From: Cryobacterium ruanii
Lineage (GTDB): Bacteria; Actinomycetota; Actinomycetes; Actinomycetales; Microbacteriaceae
Length of the DNA: 64,000 bases
Direction: 5' to 3'
NCBI RefSeq assembly: GCF_004404055.1
Contig: NZ_SOHK01000015.1
Span: 1 to 64,000, forward strand
Of the stretch, positions 45,298 to 53,279 are shown piece after piece (within the stretch, counting starts at the first letter, position 1; the number at the start of each line of letters is the position of its first letter). The notes below the pieces were generated by a model, which saw only the letters and a list, made by a program, of their open reading frames with translations, did no database searches and was not told where the DNA came from. A program made the translations under genes and the position numbers.

Positions 45298-46530
45298 TCA
45301 CCTATCCGAAAGACCTAGGTAGATCCGATCGTCTACCCGCGACTTTGCCTTGTGGGTGGAAGCTGCAATGTAAAGCTTCGCGATGCGGGCAGCATGCCGA
45401 GCGTCGTCGGCCGTGAGCCTGTCAGTGGGCACACGCTGGAGGACGTTCCGCAAGGCGATCTCCACCATCAGCGACTCGATGGGCACACGCGCCAATCCGC
45501 GGTTCACCCTCAATCTATTCTCAAATTCCGAGTCGAAGTAATACCGCTCTCGATTGCGGCCCACATCGTTCACAATCATCTTCACGAGATCCTTCAACTG
45601 CTGCCGTTGTTCCTCACGCCCGACCGCGGCTTTCGTGCTCCGAACGGCAGCGGCGACGTCGCGGCTGGTCAGCAGGTCGACCCGTCGCATCTGCTCTGTG
45701 ACTATCTCTACAGCACGGACGTAGACGATGTTCTCCACTGGTACTGGAGGGAGTCCCATACGTGCCCTGGTCTCCACGTAGGCCTCGGCGAACTCGCGCA
45801 TGCACGCGCCATTTTTGAGCATGTGCTCGGTCAGCGATTCGGCGAACACCGTGAACTGCCGCAGATGCTCGGGCCGCGATGGGTCGTGGAAATACGCGTC
45901 TGCCTCGTGCTCGTTGGCCCGGCGCTCAGCCGCAGTCGCAACGTGAAGACGCTTCGGCGGTAGCCCGGCCCGACTCAGGCTGCGCATGAGCCGTCTCGCC
46001 GCAGCGTTGGCCTCCAGCTCGGACTGGTAGATCTCCGGATCACTGCGCCGGTTGCGCTGCGGCTCAGCCCGACGCTCCTTGTTGCGCTCGGCCCACTGCC
46101 TGGTGATCTGCTTCGTACGCTGCGGGTCCGCATCCCGCCTGGCCGCAGCCCGGGCATTCACCTCGTCACGATGGGCCTCGTAATAACGGTTGTAGTACTC
46201 GCGCACCTTCTCGCGGTTCTCCGCCACCCACCGCTGCTGATACTCACGCCGGCGCTCCGGATGCTCCACCCGCCACCGCTTCGCCCGCTCCCTCCCCCGC
46301 GCCCGCACCTCCGCCTCACGATGCCGGCGAGCCGCAGCCCGACGCATCGAATCCCGATTCAACTCTCGAGCCCGGTCGAGATGTTCCGACCGCCAGAGCC
46401 GATTCATCTCACGGATCCGGTCACGGTTCGCCGCCACATACTGACGCCGTTTCTCCGCTGCGTCATCACCAAACGGATGCTCCGCCAGCGCCTTCCGCGC
46501 CGCGGCGGCTTCTGCAGATGGGTCGTCCAT
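45298..46530 (-). CDS. Large basic-repeat protein of the three-gene cassette, intact copy 2
   Basis: The ATG at 46530 (MDDPSAEAAAARKALAEHPF) gives 410 residues, eight bases after the preceding stop. Residues about 28-190 are a run of Arg/Glu-rich helical repeats of about 20-25 residues with recurring R-x-x-N-R and RxWRxEH patterns (RRQYVAANRDRIREMNRLWR, RAKRWRVEHPERRREYQQRW), very basic and likely to bind nucleic acid or form an extended coil. The C-terminal 200 residues look globular (HDPSRPEHLRQFTVFAESLT, VDLLTSRDVAAAVRSTKAAV). The family is not recognised. A frameshifted copy and a fragment occur elsewhere in the window. Confidence 0.8.
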   Translation of the reverse strand: MDDPSAEAAAARKALAEHPFGDDAAEKRRQYVAANRDRIREMNRLWRSEHLDRARELNRDSMRRAAARRHREAEVRARGRERAKRWRVEHPERRREYQQRWVAENREKVREYYNRYYEAHRDEVNARAAARRDADPQRTKQITRQWAERNKERRAEPQRNRRSDPEIYQSELEANAAARRLMRSLSRAGLPPKRLHVATAAERRANEHEADAYFHDPSRPEHLRQFTVFAESLTEHMLKNGACMREFAEAYVETRARMGLPPVPVENIVYVRAVEIVTEQMRRVDLLTSRDVAAAVRSTKAAVGREEQRQQLKDLVKMIVNDVGRNRERYYFDSEFENRLRVNRGLARVPIESLMVEIALRNVLQRVPTDRLTADDARHAARIAKLYIAASTHKAKSRVDDRIYLGLSDR

Positions 46531-46538
46531 GATCGCCG

Positions 46539-46805
46539 CTACTCGGCCGGCGGTGGGGCAAGCTCGATGACCAGGGCAAGCAGTTCCGAGCGATGCGCCG
46601 TCGGATTCGTGATCACACGCCCGACCGCGACGCGGAGCCGCTCGGCGTCCTCGTCTGCGATCCCGGCGACGGGTTCCAGGCAATACGCGATGTCGTTCTG
46701 CAGGTTACGGCCATCGTCGTCGACGGCGACCTCCGGATAGTAGAACAGCGCAGCCAGCGCGGTGCGGCTGAGCAGGTCATCGAACTGCTCCTGCGAGATC
46801 GTCAT
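46539..46805 (-). CDS. Small acidic cassette protein, intact copy 2
   Basis: An 88-residue protein from the ATG at 46805, preceded by AGGAGG. It is helical and acidic: MTISQEQFDDLLSRTALAAL, NDIAYCLEPVAGIADEDAER, VGRVITNPTAHRSELLALVI. No known family. It precedes the basic-repeat gene by eight bases, so an acidic partner for a very basic protein is plausible (inhibitor, chaperone or antitoxin-like), but this is inference only. The copy at 34072 has the same length and an internal stop. Confidence 0.8.
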   Translation of the reverse strand: MTISQEQFDDLLSRTALAALFYYPEVAVDDDGRNLQNDIAYCLEPVAGIADEDAERLRVAVGRVITNPTAHRSELLALVIELAPPPAE

Positions 46806-46930
46806 TGTGAAACCTCCTGTGCGCGGTGGTGTATGAGCCAATCATGCCGCTATCAGGAGGTGCGCCGGCTGTGACGTGGCGTCAGCCGTGTCTCGACACG
46901 AGCACTGGCTCGTCGAAGCGCTCAACGCCG

Positions 46931-47266
46931 TCAGCGTAGCAGCGCCCGCGTCATGGGACGGCGAGCCACGGCTTCACGAACGCGGACCGCGATCAACTTC
47001 AGCACGCTGATCGGCCCGATCAAAGCAAACTTGAGCGTGTTCCAAAGAAACAGCAACACGAGCAGGTTCAACCAGCCCCCACCGGCTTCGATCTGGGCTC
47101 GGCAATAGACAGCAGCGATCGCATATGGAACAACGAGCAGCATCGCCGGCACACCCCACTTCAGCCCGCGCCGCGAATTGATGGCGTCAATCACAACGGT
47201 GGTCGGCATGAAACGGTGCAAGAAGAAGTAGCTGCGGGCTGTGGCGGTCAGGATGAGTTCGATCAT
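46931..47266 (-). CDS. Small cassette membrane protein, copy 2
   Basis: The ATG at 47266 (MIELILTATARSYFFLHRFM) gives 111 residues. Shared with copy 1 are the motifs RSYxFxxRFMP, VVIDAINSRRGLKWGVPA and LLVLLFLWNTLKFALIGPI. Two or three membrane helices and a basic C-terminus. It lies upstream of the acidic and basic-repeat genes, in the same order and strand as copy 1. The gap of about 125 bases to the next gene is also kept (about 80 in copy 1). Function unknown. Confidence 0.78.
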   Translation of the reverse strand: MIELILTATARSYFFLHRFMPTTVVIDAINSRRGLKWGVPAMLLVVPYAIAAVYCRAQIEAGGGWLNLLVLLFLWNTLKFALIGPISVLKLIAVRVREAVARRPMTRALLR

Positions 47267-47712
47267 GGTGCGGTCTTTCAGATGTTCGGCAACAAGAACC
47301 TGAAGGGACTGAACGTCATGCCATCGCAACGAGCGACGGCGCGTTATAGAGGTTGCCTACGAACACTGTAGAGCTGAAGGCTCGACAAGGGAAGGCCCCA
47401 AAGCCTCGGCCCACAGCACCGACACGCATCAGCCGTGATCCGGGCCCCGTTACGGCCCCGGGCGTTCTGCTCCGCCGCAATCGTCTATTGCCGCCAGCCC
47501 GCAGATGCCAAAGCTGAATTTGCCTACCGTCTCGTGCCCCACCGGGCCTGGGGGCAGTGCGTGCAACACCGGGCTGGTCTCGGCTGCGCACCCGCATTCT
47601 GGACGCCAAGGCCGACGGGCGTTCTTCCTCGGGCGTTCGCTCGGTCGCGGACGGCGCTAAGGGTTCAGACGTGCCTGATAGGCGCATCGAAGCCTTCGAT
47701 GCGCCAAAAGGT
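47267..47712. other. Gene-poor stretch
   Basis: Contains the presumed promoter of cassette copy 2 and short shadow frames only. No repeat or RNA gene was recognised. Confidence 0.4.
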
Positions 47713-49260
47713 TTAGTTCGCGGCAGCAAACGGATCTGCGATGCCCACGTAGCGGGTTTCCAGGTATTCTTCAATGCCCTCGAAACCGCCTTCCCTGCCC
47801 AGCCCCGACTGCTTGACTCCACCGAACGGTGCGGCCGGATTCGACACGATGCCCGTATTCACACCGAGCATGCCGACCTCCAGCTCTTCCGACAATCGCA
47901 GGGCACGGTTGAGATCAAGAGTGAAGACGTATCCGACCAGACCGAACTCGGTGTCGTTGGCCAACGCAATCGCCTCCGATTCGGTCCTGAAGGTGATGAT
48001 CGGCGCGACGGGACCGAAGACCTCTTCGCGCATGATGCGGGCGGACGCGGGGACATCCGTCAGCACGGTCGCCTCGTAGAAATACCCGGGGCCGTCGATG
48101 TAAGCACCACCCAGCGCGAGAGTCGCACCCTCGCTTTGGGCGTCGGTCACGAGCTCGTGCACCTTGGCCCTAGTTGCCTCATCGACGAGGGGGCCCAGCA
48201 GCGTGGTGGGCTCTGTGCCACGGCCCACGGTGTGCGCGCGCATCCGCTCCACCAAGCGCTGGGTGAACTCCCCCGCGATCGATTCGTGCACCAGCAGGCG
48301 GTTCGCCGCGGTACACGCCTCACCGCCATTGCGCAGTTTCGCGACCATGGCACCGTCGACGGCGGCGTCGAGGTCGGCGTCCTCAAAGACGATGAGCGGA
48401 GCGTTGCCGCCCAGCTCCATGGAGACCCGAAGAACTTGGTCAGCCGCGCTTTTCAAGAGATTCACACCCACCGGGGTCGAACCGGTGAACGACAACTTGC
48501 GCAGTCGCGGGTCGGTGATCAGCGGCCCAGTCACCTCACCGGCGCTCGTGGTCTGCACGACGTTGAGCACTCCGGCCGGTTGCCCACACTCCTGCAGTAC
48601 CTGGGCGAAGAGCAGCGCGCTGAGCGGTGTCAGGGCCGCAGGTTTCAGCACCATCGTGCAACCAGCAGCAATTGCCGGGGCGATCTTGCGCGTGGCCATG
48701 GCCAGGGGAAAATTCCACGGTGTAATGAACAGGCACGGCCCGACGGCACGCCTCGTGACCATCAGGCGGCTTCGACCGTCGGGTGCGACCGCGAACCGGC
48801 CCGAAATGCGGGCGGTCTCCTCCGAGAACCAGCGCAGAAATTCGGCGCCGTAGGTCACCTCGCCGCGGGCCTCGGCGAGCGGCTTGCCCATTTCTAGCGT
48901 CATCAGCAGGGCAAAGTCGTCGGCCCGCGCGGTTACCGCTTCGAATGCAGCCCGCAAGATCTCAGCGCGCACACGCGGCGCAGTCTTCGCCCACCCCTTC
49001 TGGGCAGCGGATGCCGCCTCCAGCGCCGCGAGGCCGTCTTGCGGCGTCGCATCCGCTACCTGAACCAACACGTCACCGGTCGAGGGGTCGCAAACGTCGA
49101 AGGTTCCTCCATCGCTTGCAGCTCGCCACTCACCCCCGATGAACAGACCGGTAGGCAGGCTCGTGAGGAGCGCCAGTTCGTCGGCCCGTGTGACAGCGGC
49201 GCGCTGCCCGGCTTTGGCGGTCGCGGGTGTGGCCAGTGAGCCGAGAGTTGGTCGAATCAT
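47713..49260 (-). CDS. NAD(P)-dependent succinate-semialdehyde-type dehydrogenase
   Basis: A 515-residue aldehyde dehydrogenase of the GabD branch. It has PTGLFIGGEWRAASDGGTFD, TPWNFPLAMATRKIAPAIAA, FTGSTPVGVNLL, SMELGGNAPLIVFEDADLDA with general-base Glu, catalytic Cys in NGGEACTAANR and APFGGVKQSGLGREGG. The first about 30 residues are non-conserved, so the start may be later. It is a clear paralogue of the ALDH at 19651-21144. It stands alone here; it could take GABA- or putrescine-derived semialdehydes from the ureohydrolase pathway to succinate, but the genes are not adjacent. Confidence 0.92.
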   Translation of the reverse strand: MIRPTLGSLATPATAKAGQRAAVTRADELALLTSLPTGLFIGGEWRAASDGGTFDVCDPSTGDVLVQVADATPQDGLAALEAASAAQKGWAKTAPRVRAEILRAAFEAVTARADDFALLMTLEMGKPLAEARGEVTYGAEFLRWFSEETARISGRFAVAPDGRSRLMVTRRAVGPCLFITPWNFPLAMATRKIAPAIAAGCTMVLKPAALTPLSALLFAQVLQECGQPAGVLNVVQTTSAGEVTGPLITDPRLRKLSFTGSTPVGVNLLKSAADQVLRVSMELGGNAPLIVFEDADLDAAVDGAMVAKLRNGGEACTAANRLLVHESIAGEFTQRLVERMRAHTVGRGTEPTTLLGPLVDEATRAKVHELVTDAQSEGATLALGGAYIDGPGYFYEATVLTDVPASARIMREEVFGPVAPIITFRTESEAIALANDTEFGLVGYVFTLDLNRALRLSEELEVGMLGVNTGIVSNPAAPFGGVKQSGLGREGGFEGIEEYLETRYVGIADPFAAAN

Positions 49261-49333
49261 GCGTCACAGTAACGACCATGCTGCATCGACGAATTTCACT
49301 GCCTCAACTGTCGCCCACGCTAAGTTTGCTTCC

Positions 49334-49813
49334 ATGCAGGATATGAAATTGGAAATAGACGATGGCGTTGAGTATTTCGATAGCACCCTGGATGTCGCGC
49401 TGGTGGAGCTTCGCCGCCTCAGAGACATACAGATCGCGATTTCTACGAGCATGTATTCACGTGCAAGTATTTTGGTGAGCGCTTCGGCGATCGCCGCAAC
49501 ATTTACTGCCGCCGCATCGTCCGATCTCTGGCTCCTGCTCCCCTCCGCCTGCTTTATTTTCGCTGCGCTGGCCGGTGTACGCGTAATTTTTCCAGCAATG
49601 GGATTGAGTATTGACGCGTCAAAAATTATGGAAGTAGCGCGCGGACTCTCGGCCATACAACTGAAGTACGAGTTTGCCACTGGCCTCGTTGAGGAGTATT
49701 TCCATCAAGACCGTATACTGCGAATTCAGTCCACCTGGTCGCGTTGCGGTCTCATTGGCTTCATCGCCGGCACAATAGCAGCGGCAGCGATCGCCTTTAT
49801 GGCAATAATTTAG
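49334..49813 (+). CDS. Small membrane protein of a two-gene unit
   Basis: From the ATG at 49334 (MQDMKLEIDDGVEYFDSTLD) there are 159 residues: an N-terminal amphipathic helix, two membrane helices (about 50-95; ILVSASAIAATFTAAASSDL, LLLPSACFIFAALAGVRVIF), a cytoplasmic helix with AIQLKYEFATGLVEEYFHQD and a last hydrophobic pair (CGLIGFIAGTIAAAAIAFMA). This layout recalls SLATT/Pycsar-type membrane effectors, but no sequence motif confirms it. The gene precedes 49832 by 18 bases. Confidence 0.65.
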   Translation: MQDMKLEIDDGVEYFDSTLDVALVELRRLRDIQIAISTSMYSRASILVSASAIAATFTAAASSDLWLLLPSACFIFAALAGVRVIFPAMGLSIDASKIMEVARGLSAIQLKYEFATGLVEEYFHQDRILRIQSTWSRCGLIGFIAGTIAAAAIAFMAII

Positions 49814-49831
49814 GAATAGGTAGCAAGCAAA

Positions 49832-50227
49832 GTGGCAGACAATGAGAATATTGAAGTCGTAAAGTACCGTCCTTTGGTTTCGGCAAATTCCAGGCATCCG
49901 TTGCTTTCCGGGTCAGTGATGCATTCTTCCCGTCCATACGACCAAGCGCCACGAAAGCCACGAACTCCTCGGGCAGTTGGTGTCGCGCCCTCCCCCAAAG
50001 CGCTTCGCCAGAGAGTAGATCGGCGCGTCGAGAAGTTTTACGCCGCTGGCATGTCACGCTCGGAAATCGGGATTGCTCTCAAAGCCACTGACAGAGTGAT
50101 CGTAATTGATGGTTACTCGATCGATGATGATTGGCGGTACATTTGGCGTCGGCTGCTCTCAATCGTTAAGTATCAAGATGAGTTTGACGAGATCGAAGAC
50201 GAGTTAATGAGGCCACGAAGCTACTAG
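49832..50227 (+). CDS. Hypothetical protein, partner of 49334
   Basis: A GTG start (GTGGCAGACAATGAG) gives 131 residues: a basic, proline-rich first half (PRKPRTPRAVGVAPSPKALR) and a helical second half including KFYAAGMSRSEIGIALKATD, which looks like a helix-turn-helix, then a Trp/acidic end (DDDWRYIWRRLLSIVKYQDE). No ribosome-binding site is obvious. Probably co-transcribed with the membrane protein 18 bases upstream. Family unrecognised. Confidence 0.6.
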   Translation: MADNENIEVVKYRPLVSANSRHPLLSGSVMHSSRPYDQAPRKPRTPRAVGVAPSPKALRQRVDRRVEKFYAAGMSRSEIGIALKATDRVIVIDGYSIDDDWRYIWRRLLSIVKYQDEFDEIEDELMRPRSY

Positions 50228-50349
50228 AGGTCTACGGTGACGCTTTGGACACGGTCCTTTGAAACTGTCGTCTCTTGTCTTGGAGCTTCCAACTAGATGC
50301 CGCGAATCGCTCCATCCTTACCGTAACGCCCGGAATAGCCGTTCTCACG

Positions 50350-50938
50350 TCAGCACGGCGTCAGGACGCAGAACGGATTACCCTCGGGATCAGTGAGCAC
50401 CACCCGAGGCACGTCGCTCGGGCCGATGTCAGCATCCATCGCACCCAGGGTTCGCGGCCGAGCGACTTCAGCCGCCTGGTCGTCGCGAAAGTACGGTCGC
50501 AGGTCGAGGTGGACGCGGGTCCACACGGTGATATCGGGCACACGCACGAACTCCAGACTCGGAACGCTCCCCGCAGCCGAGCATAGCCGCGCCAAGTCGT
50601 CGGTCACCTCGTGTACGATCCAGTCCATCGCCGCGTTCCAGAACGGAGTCATCGCCCGCGGATCCGCACAACTGACATCCATCGCGGCGATCGGTCCGGT
50701 GTCCGCGTAGATCTCCTTTGGCTCGAGCAGGCAGAAGACGTTGCCCTCTGGGTCGGCCAGAACCGTCCGCGGCACGCAGATGGCCGCCGGGTCCGGCAGG
50801 ACCAAGCCAGGGGGTTTAACGTTGGTCACGCCGGGACCCGCGCTGGAGCCATCCCAGTCGAGCGCGTCCGCCCCAGAACTGGCCGAGCGCCGAGTCATCT
50901 CGAGTCTTGAAATTCACCTGAATCAGTCGAAGCACCAT
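50350..50938 (-). pseudogene. VOC-family (glyoxalase-like) protein, frameshifted
   Basis: The start MVLRLIQVNFKTRDDSALGQ at 50938 lies in one frame. From about 50875 the protein continues in another (GADALDWDGSSAGPGVTNVK, RTVLADPEGNVFCLLEPKE, RVVLTDPEGNPFCVLTP). Two glyoxalase-like halves, each ending DPEGNxFCxL, are evident, as in actinobacterial glyoxalase-like-domain proteins of about 200 residues. The join needs a one- or two-base shift at about 50875-50885. The gene is inactive unless this is a sequencing error. Confidence 0.75.
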
Positions 50939-51144
50939 GGGGATCAAGCCAATGCGCGGGAAGCGCACGGGACCAGATGGGGCTAACCGTCGCATCCCTC
51001 GTGGATACGACGGGCGCGTGGAGTCCGATCGCAATGCGCTCGTTTGCGCATCACGTGGAAGGGTGTCCGACCGGGCATGTGCTGCGCACCTCTCAGCTAG
51101 AGCGGATCACGACGGTCTGCCCAAATCACAGGAGGCAAAGTCCC

Positions 51145-51594
51145 ATGGCACTTCACACCCAGCAATCTCTGTCCGGCTTCATCGCATCAGAGCCGCAACA
51201 AACGGTAACCGAGAATGGCGACACCCGCTTCTATGTGCGCGTCGGCCAGCCGCACTTCCGTCACGAATACAGCGGCAGCTTCACCACACTCGAGCCAACC
51301 TTCCACGACCTCGTCGCCTACCGCGCCACAGCCGAACGAGCTCTTACCCGCTTCGCCAAGGGAGATAGCTTCGTCGCCGAGGGGTATGTGCGCATTTTCC
51401 ACTTCGAACGCGACGGCGAAGCAATCCAACGCGAAGAGTTCGTCGCCAAGAAGATCGGCCATGATCTCGCGCGCACTAACTATCAAGTCACTAGAACCAA
51501 TCGCTCGGCTCCGGGCAGCGAACAGGACGCTGCGGAAACGCAGACGGCAATCGTCAGCGAGACGGAAGCTGCTCACGCCAGCTCGGGGTGGTGA
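51145..51594 (+). CDS. SSB-like single-stranded DNA-binding protein
   Basis: The ATG at 51145 follows AGGAGGCAAAGTCCC, a strong ribosome-binding site, giving 149 residues. An OB-fold is suggested by SLSGFIASEPQQTVTENGDT, FYVRVGQPHF, YRATAERALTRFAKGDSFVA and GYVRIFHFERDGEAIQREEF, followed by an acidic, unstructured tail. The form (MALxTQQSLSGFIAS) is typical of SSB-like genes at the start of conjugation regions in actinobacterial plasmids and ICEs. It is followed after seven bases by the DUF4913-like gene. No transfer genes follow, so it is probably a remnant of a lost module. Confidence 0.8.
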   Translation: MALHTQQSLSGFIASEPQQTVTENGDTRFYVRVGQPHFRHEYSGSFTTLEPTFHDLVAYRATAERALTRFAKGDSFVAEGYVRIFHFERDGEAIQREEFVAKKIGHDLARTNYQVTRTNRSAPGSEQDAAETQTAIVSETEAAHASSGW

Positions 51595-51601
51595 ATCAGC
51601 G

Positions 51602-52168
51602 ATGTCAGAGTCACTCGTCGAGTGGGCATCCGGTGAACACGACGACGCGTTCGGAGCAAGCTCGTTGGACGATCTCGACGGGCCGCTCACTGCGGAGCAG
51701 CCACATCCGATCAACTGGAACCTCCTCAGCGCCGACGACGCCGAGGCCGAATGGATCGAACTCAACCGCTGGGTGAACTGGCTGCGACGCACCTACGGAT
51801 TGCCAGCATCCGTCGTACCGCCGTTCTGGCATCGGCACCCCGAACTCGTCTGGGAACTCTCCGCGCTGCACCTGCACTGGCTCGGCGCCTACGACCCCGA
51901 CCAGCACGGCTCCGCCCCGCTCGGCTGGCATCGCGATTTTGCGGATGCGCGCCAGCGGCTTCGTGACTGGGTCGCGATCTCGGGGACGCGGCTGGAGCGC
52001 GACCGGCCTACGCGCCAGACTTCATGGCCAGGCGAACTGCCCGCCCTAGCCATCGACGACGTTGTCATTGGCGATCGCGATGAGGACTTCGTGCAGTTCG
52101 TCGTCGACGATGTCGTGCGTCGCCGCGAAACGGAGGCATCGTTCTACTCTCGCGCTGAATCTAGTTGA
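51602..52168 (+). CDS. DUF4913-like protein of actinobacterial mobile elements
   Basis: From the ATG at 51602 there are 188 residues. An acidic N-terminus precedes INWNLLSADDAEAEWIELNR, WVNWLRRTYGLPASVVPPFW, HRHPELVWELSALHLHWLGA and LGWHRDFADARQRLRDWVAI. The Trp-rich helical pattern fits DUF4913, usually found in plasmid and ICE gene clusters (family call from memory). Its role is unknown. It is coupled to the SSB-like gene. A degraded copy of its 3' end lies at 41697-41786, in the same orientation. Confidence 0.78.
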   Translation: MSESLVEWASGEHDDAFGASSLDDLDGPLTAEQPHPINWNLLSADDAEAEWIELNRWVNWLRRTYGLPASVVPPFWHRHPELVWELSALHLHWLGAYDPDQHGSAPLGWHRDFADARQRLRDWVAISGTRLERDRPTRQTSWPGELPALAIDDVVIGDRDEDFVQFVVDDVVRRRETEASFYSRAESS

Positions 52169-52432
52169 TATCGCCAAGCCTTGGCTCTTGCGAAGGGCGC
52201 AAAAGGACCTGCTTCGCTGGCGCAGTTGCCGCACCTGAGTGCGACCGTTCAAAGGGCGGGGCAAACGAGACACCCTCGGGGCTCGCGACCCGCAGAACCC
52301 AGTATCCGCGCGGACGTGCCCGCTCAGCGTCCGGCTAACGGGCACTCGTGAAGATCTCCGGCGACTCGATCCACGCAGGACACGTTTGACCGCTGTCCCT
52401 GCCCGTTGGTGTATCGCGTGTAGCTTCCGGAC

Positions 52433-52831
52433 ATGATGGGTGGGAGCGGAGCGCCAACCGGGGAAAGTCGCCTGCCCTCGTGGGCACTGGAAACGATCGG
52501 TGCCCAGGTGGCGGTAGTCGCCGGGCTCGTGGCTGCGGTGTCCGTGACGCGCGCCTTTGAGATGAAGCGCGGGCCGGGAGCATCCGAAGTGCTGGTTCTT
52601 GTCATCGTCATTCTGACGTCGCCACTGTCAACTGCTTACTCTGTCTTCGGTTCAATGGGTTCTTCGCAAGGGTCGGGCCAAGGAGGATTTGCAGTTGCGG
52701 TGCTGGCCGTGAGCGCGGCACTGAATTACCTGGGGTTCTTCCTCGTGGCTGTGATCAATGCTGCTGCCGTCTTCAGATTGATAGTCCTGGGAAATCGTCG
52801 CCGGCGGGCGGCAGCTCAGTCCGATTCCTGA
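52433..52831 (+). CDS. Small membrane protein
   Basis: A 132-residue protein with three membrane helices (IGAQVAVVAGLVAAVSVTRA, VLVLVIVILTSPLSTAYSVF, LNYLGFFLVAVINAAAVFRL) and a basic end. The 3' end overlaps the convergent gene at 52816 by 16 bases. The family is not recognised. The Gly/Ser-rich loop between helices 2 and 3 is unusual for a transporter. Confidence 0.65.
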   Translation: MMGGSGAPTGESRLPSWALETIGAQVAVVAGLVAAVSVTRAFEMKRGPGASEVLVLVIVILTSPLSTAYSVFGSMGSSQGSGQGGFAVAVLAVSAALNYLGFFLVAVINAAAVFRLIVLGNRRRRAAAQSDS

Positions 52832-53256
52832 CCTTGAACCGCCCCGCTAGGGCCCGTTGACCCAAGGCGCAGCAGTGGTCGGGCGAGGACAAGACCGCAA
52901 ATTAGGCCAGCGAGGGCAACTGGGAATGCCACCAGAGCGCTGAGGTGCGGGAGCAAAGAACTTCCGAAAAATAGGGTGAGGCCGCCGACGAGGATTGCCG
53001 GGGTTGCAACGAGGGCGCATGCCCAGATCGGGGTATGCATCAGTCGAGCCCAGACCGCAGCCAGGAAGAGGGCGACCGAACCAAGAAAGATGAGAATCTT
53101 CCCAACACGATCGCGTTCAAGAGCCTCCCCGGTCGGCTCGAACAAGAATGTTTTGTCGAGACCCGTGCCGAACAAGAGAAGTCCGACGACAATGAGTGCG
53201 GACCATGCAACCAGGGCGGTAACCCAGAGTGAAAGACGTACCCACCTGACTGTCAT
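52816..53256 (-). CDS. Small membrane protein
   Basis: A 146-residue protein with four hydrophobic helices (LWVTALVAWSALIVVGLLLF, ILIFLGSVALFLAAVWARLM, ACALVATPAILVGGLTLFFG, LVAFPVALAGLICGLVLARP) and a short polar tail. No known domain. It converges on the gene at 52433 with a small overlap. Confidence 0.65.
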   Translation of the reverse strand: MTVRWVRLSLWVTALVAWSALIVVGLLLFGTGLDKTFLFEPTGEALERDRVGKILIFLGSVALFLAAVWARLMHTPIWACALVATPAILVGGLTLFFGSSLLPHLSALVAFPVALAGLICGLVLARPLLRLGSTGPSGAVQGQESD

Positions 53257-53279
53257 AGCTCCACTTATCTTGGTAGTCG

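Noticed and set aside
47557..48897. 446-codon plus-strand ORF
   Set aside because: It lies antisense to the well-supported aldehyde dehydrogenase and has no recognisable domain.
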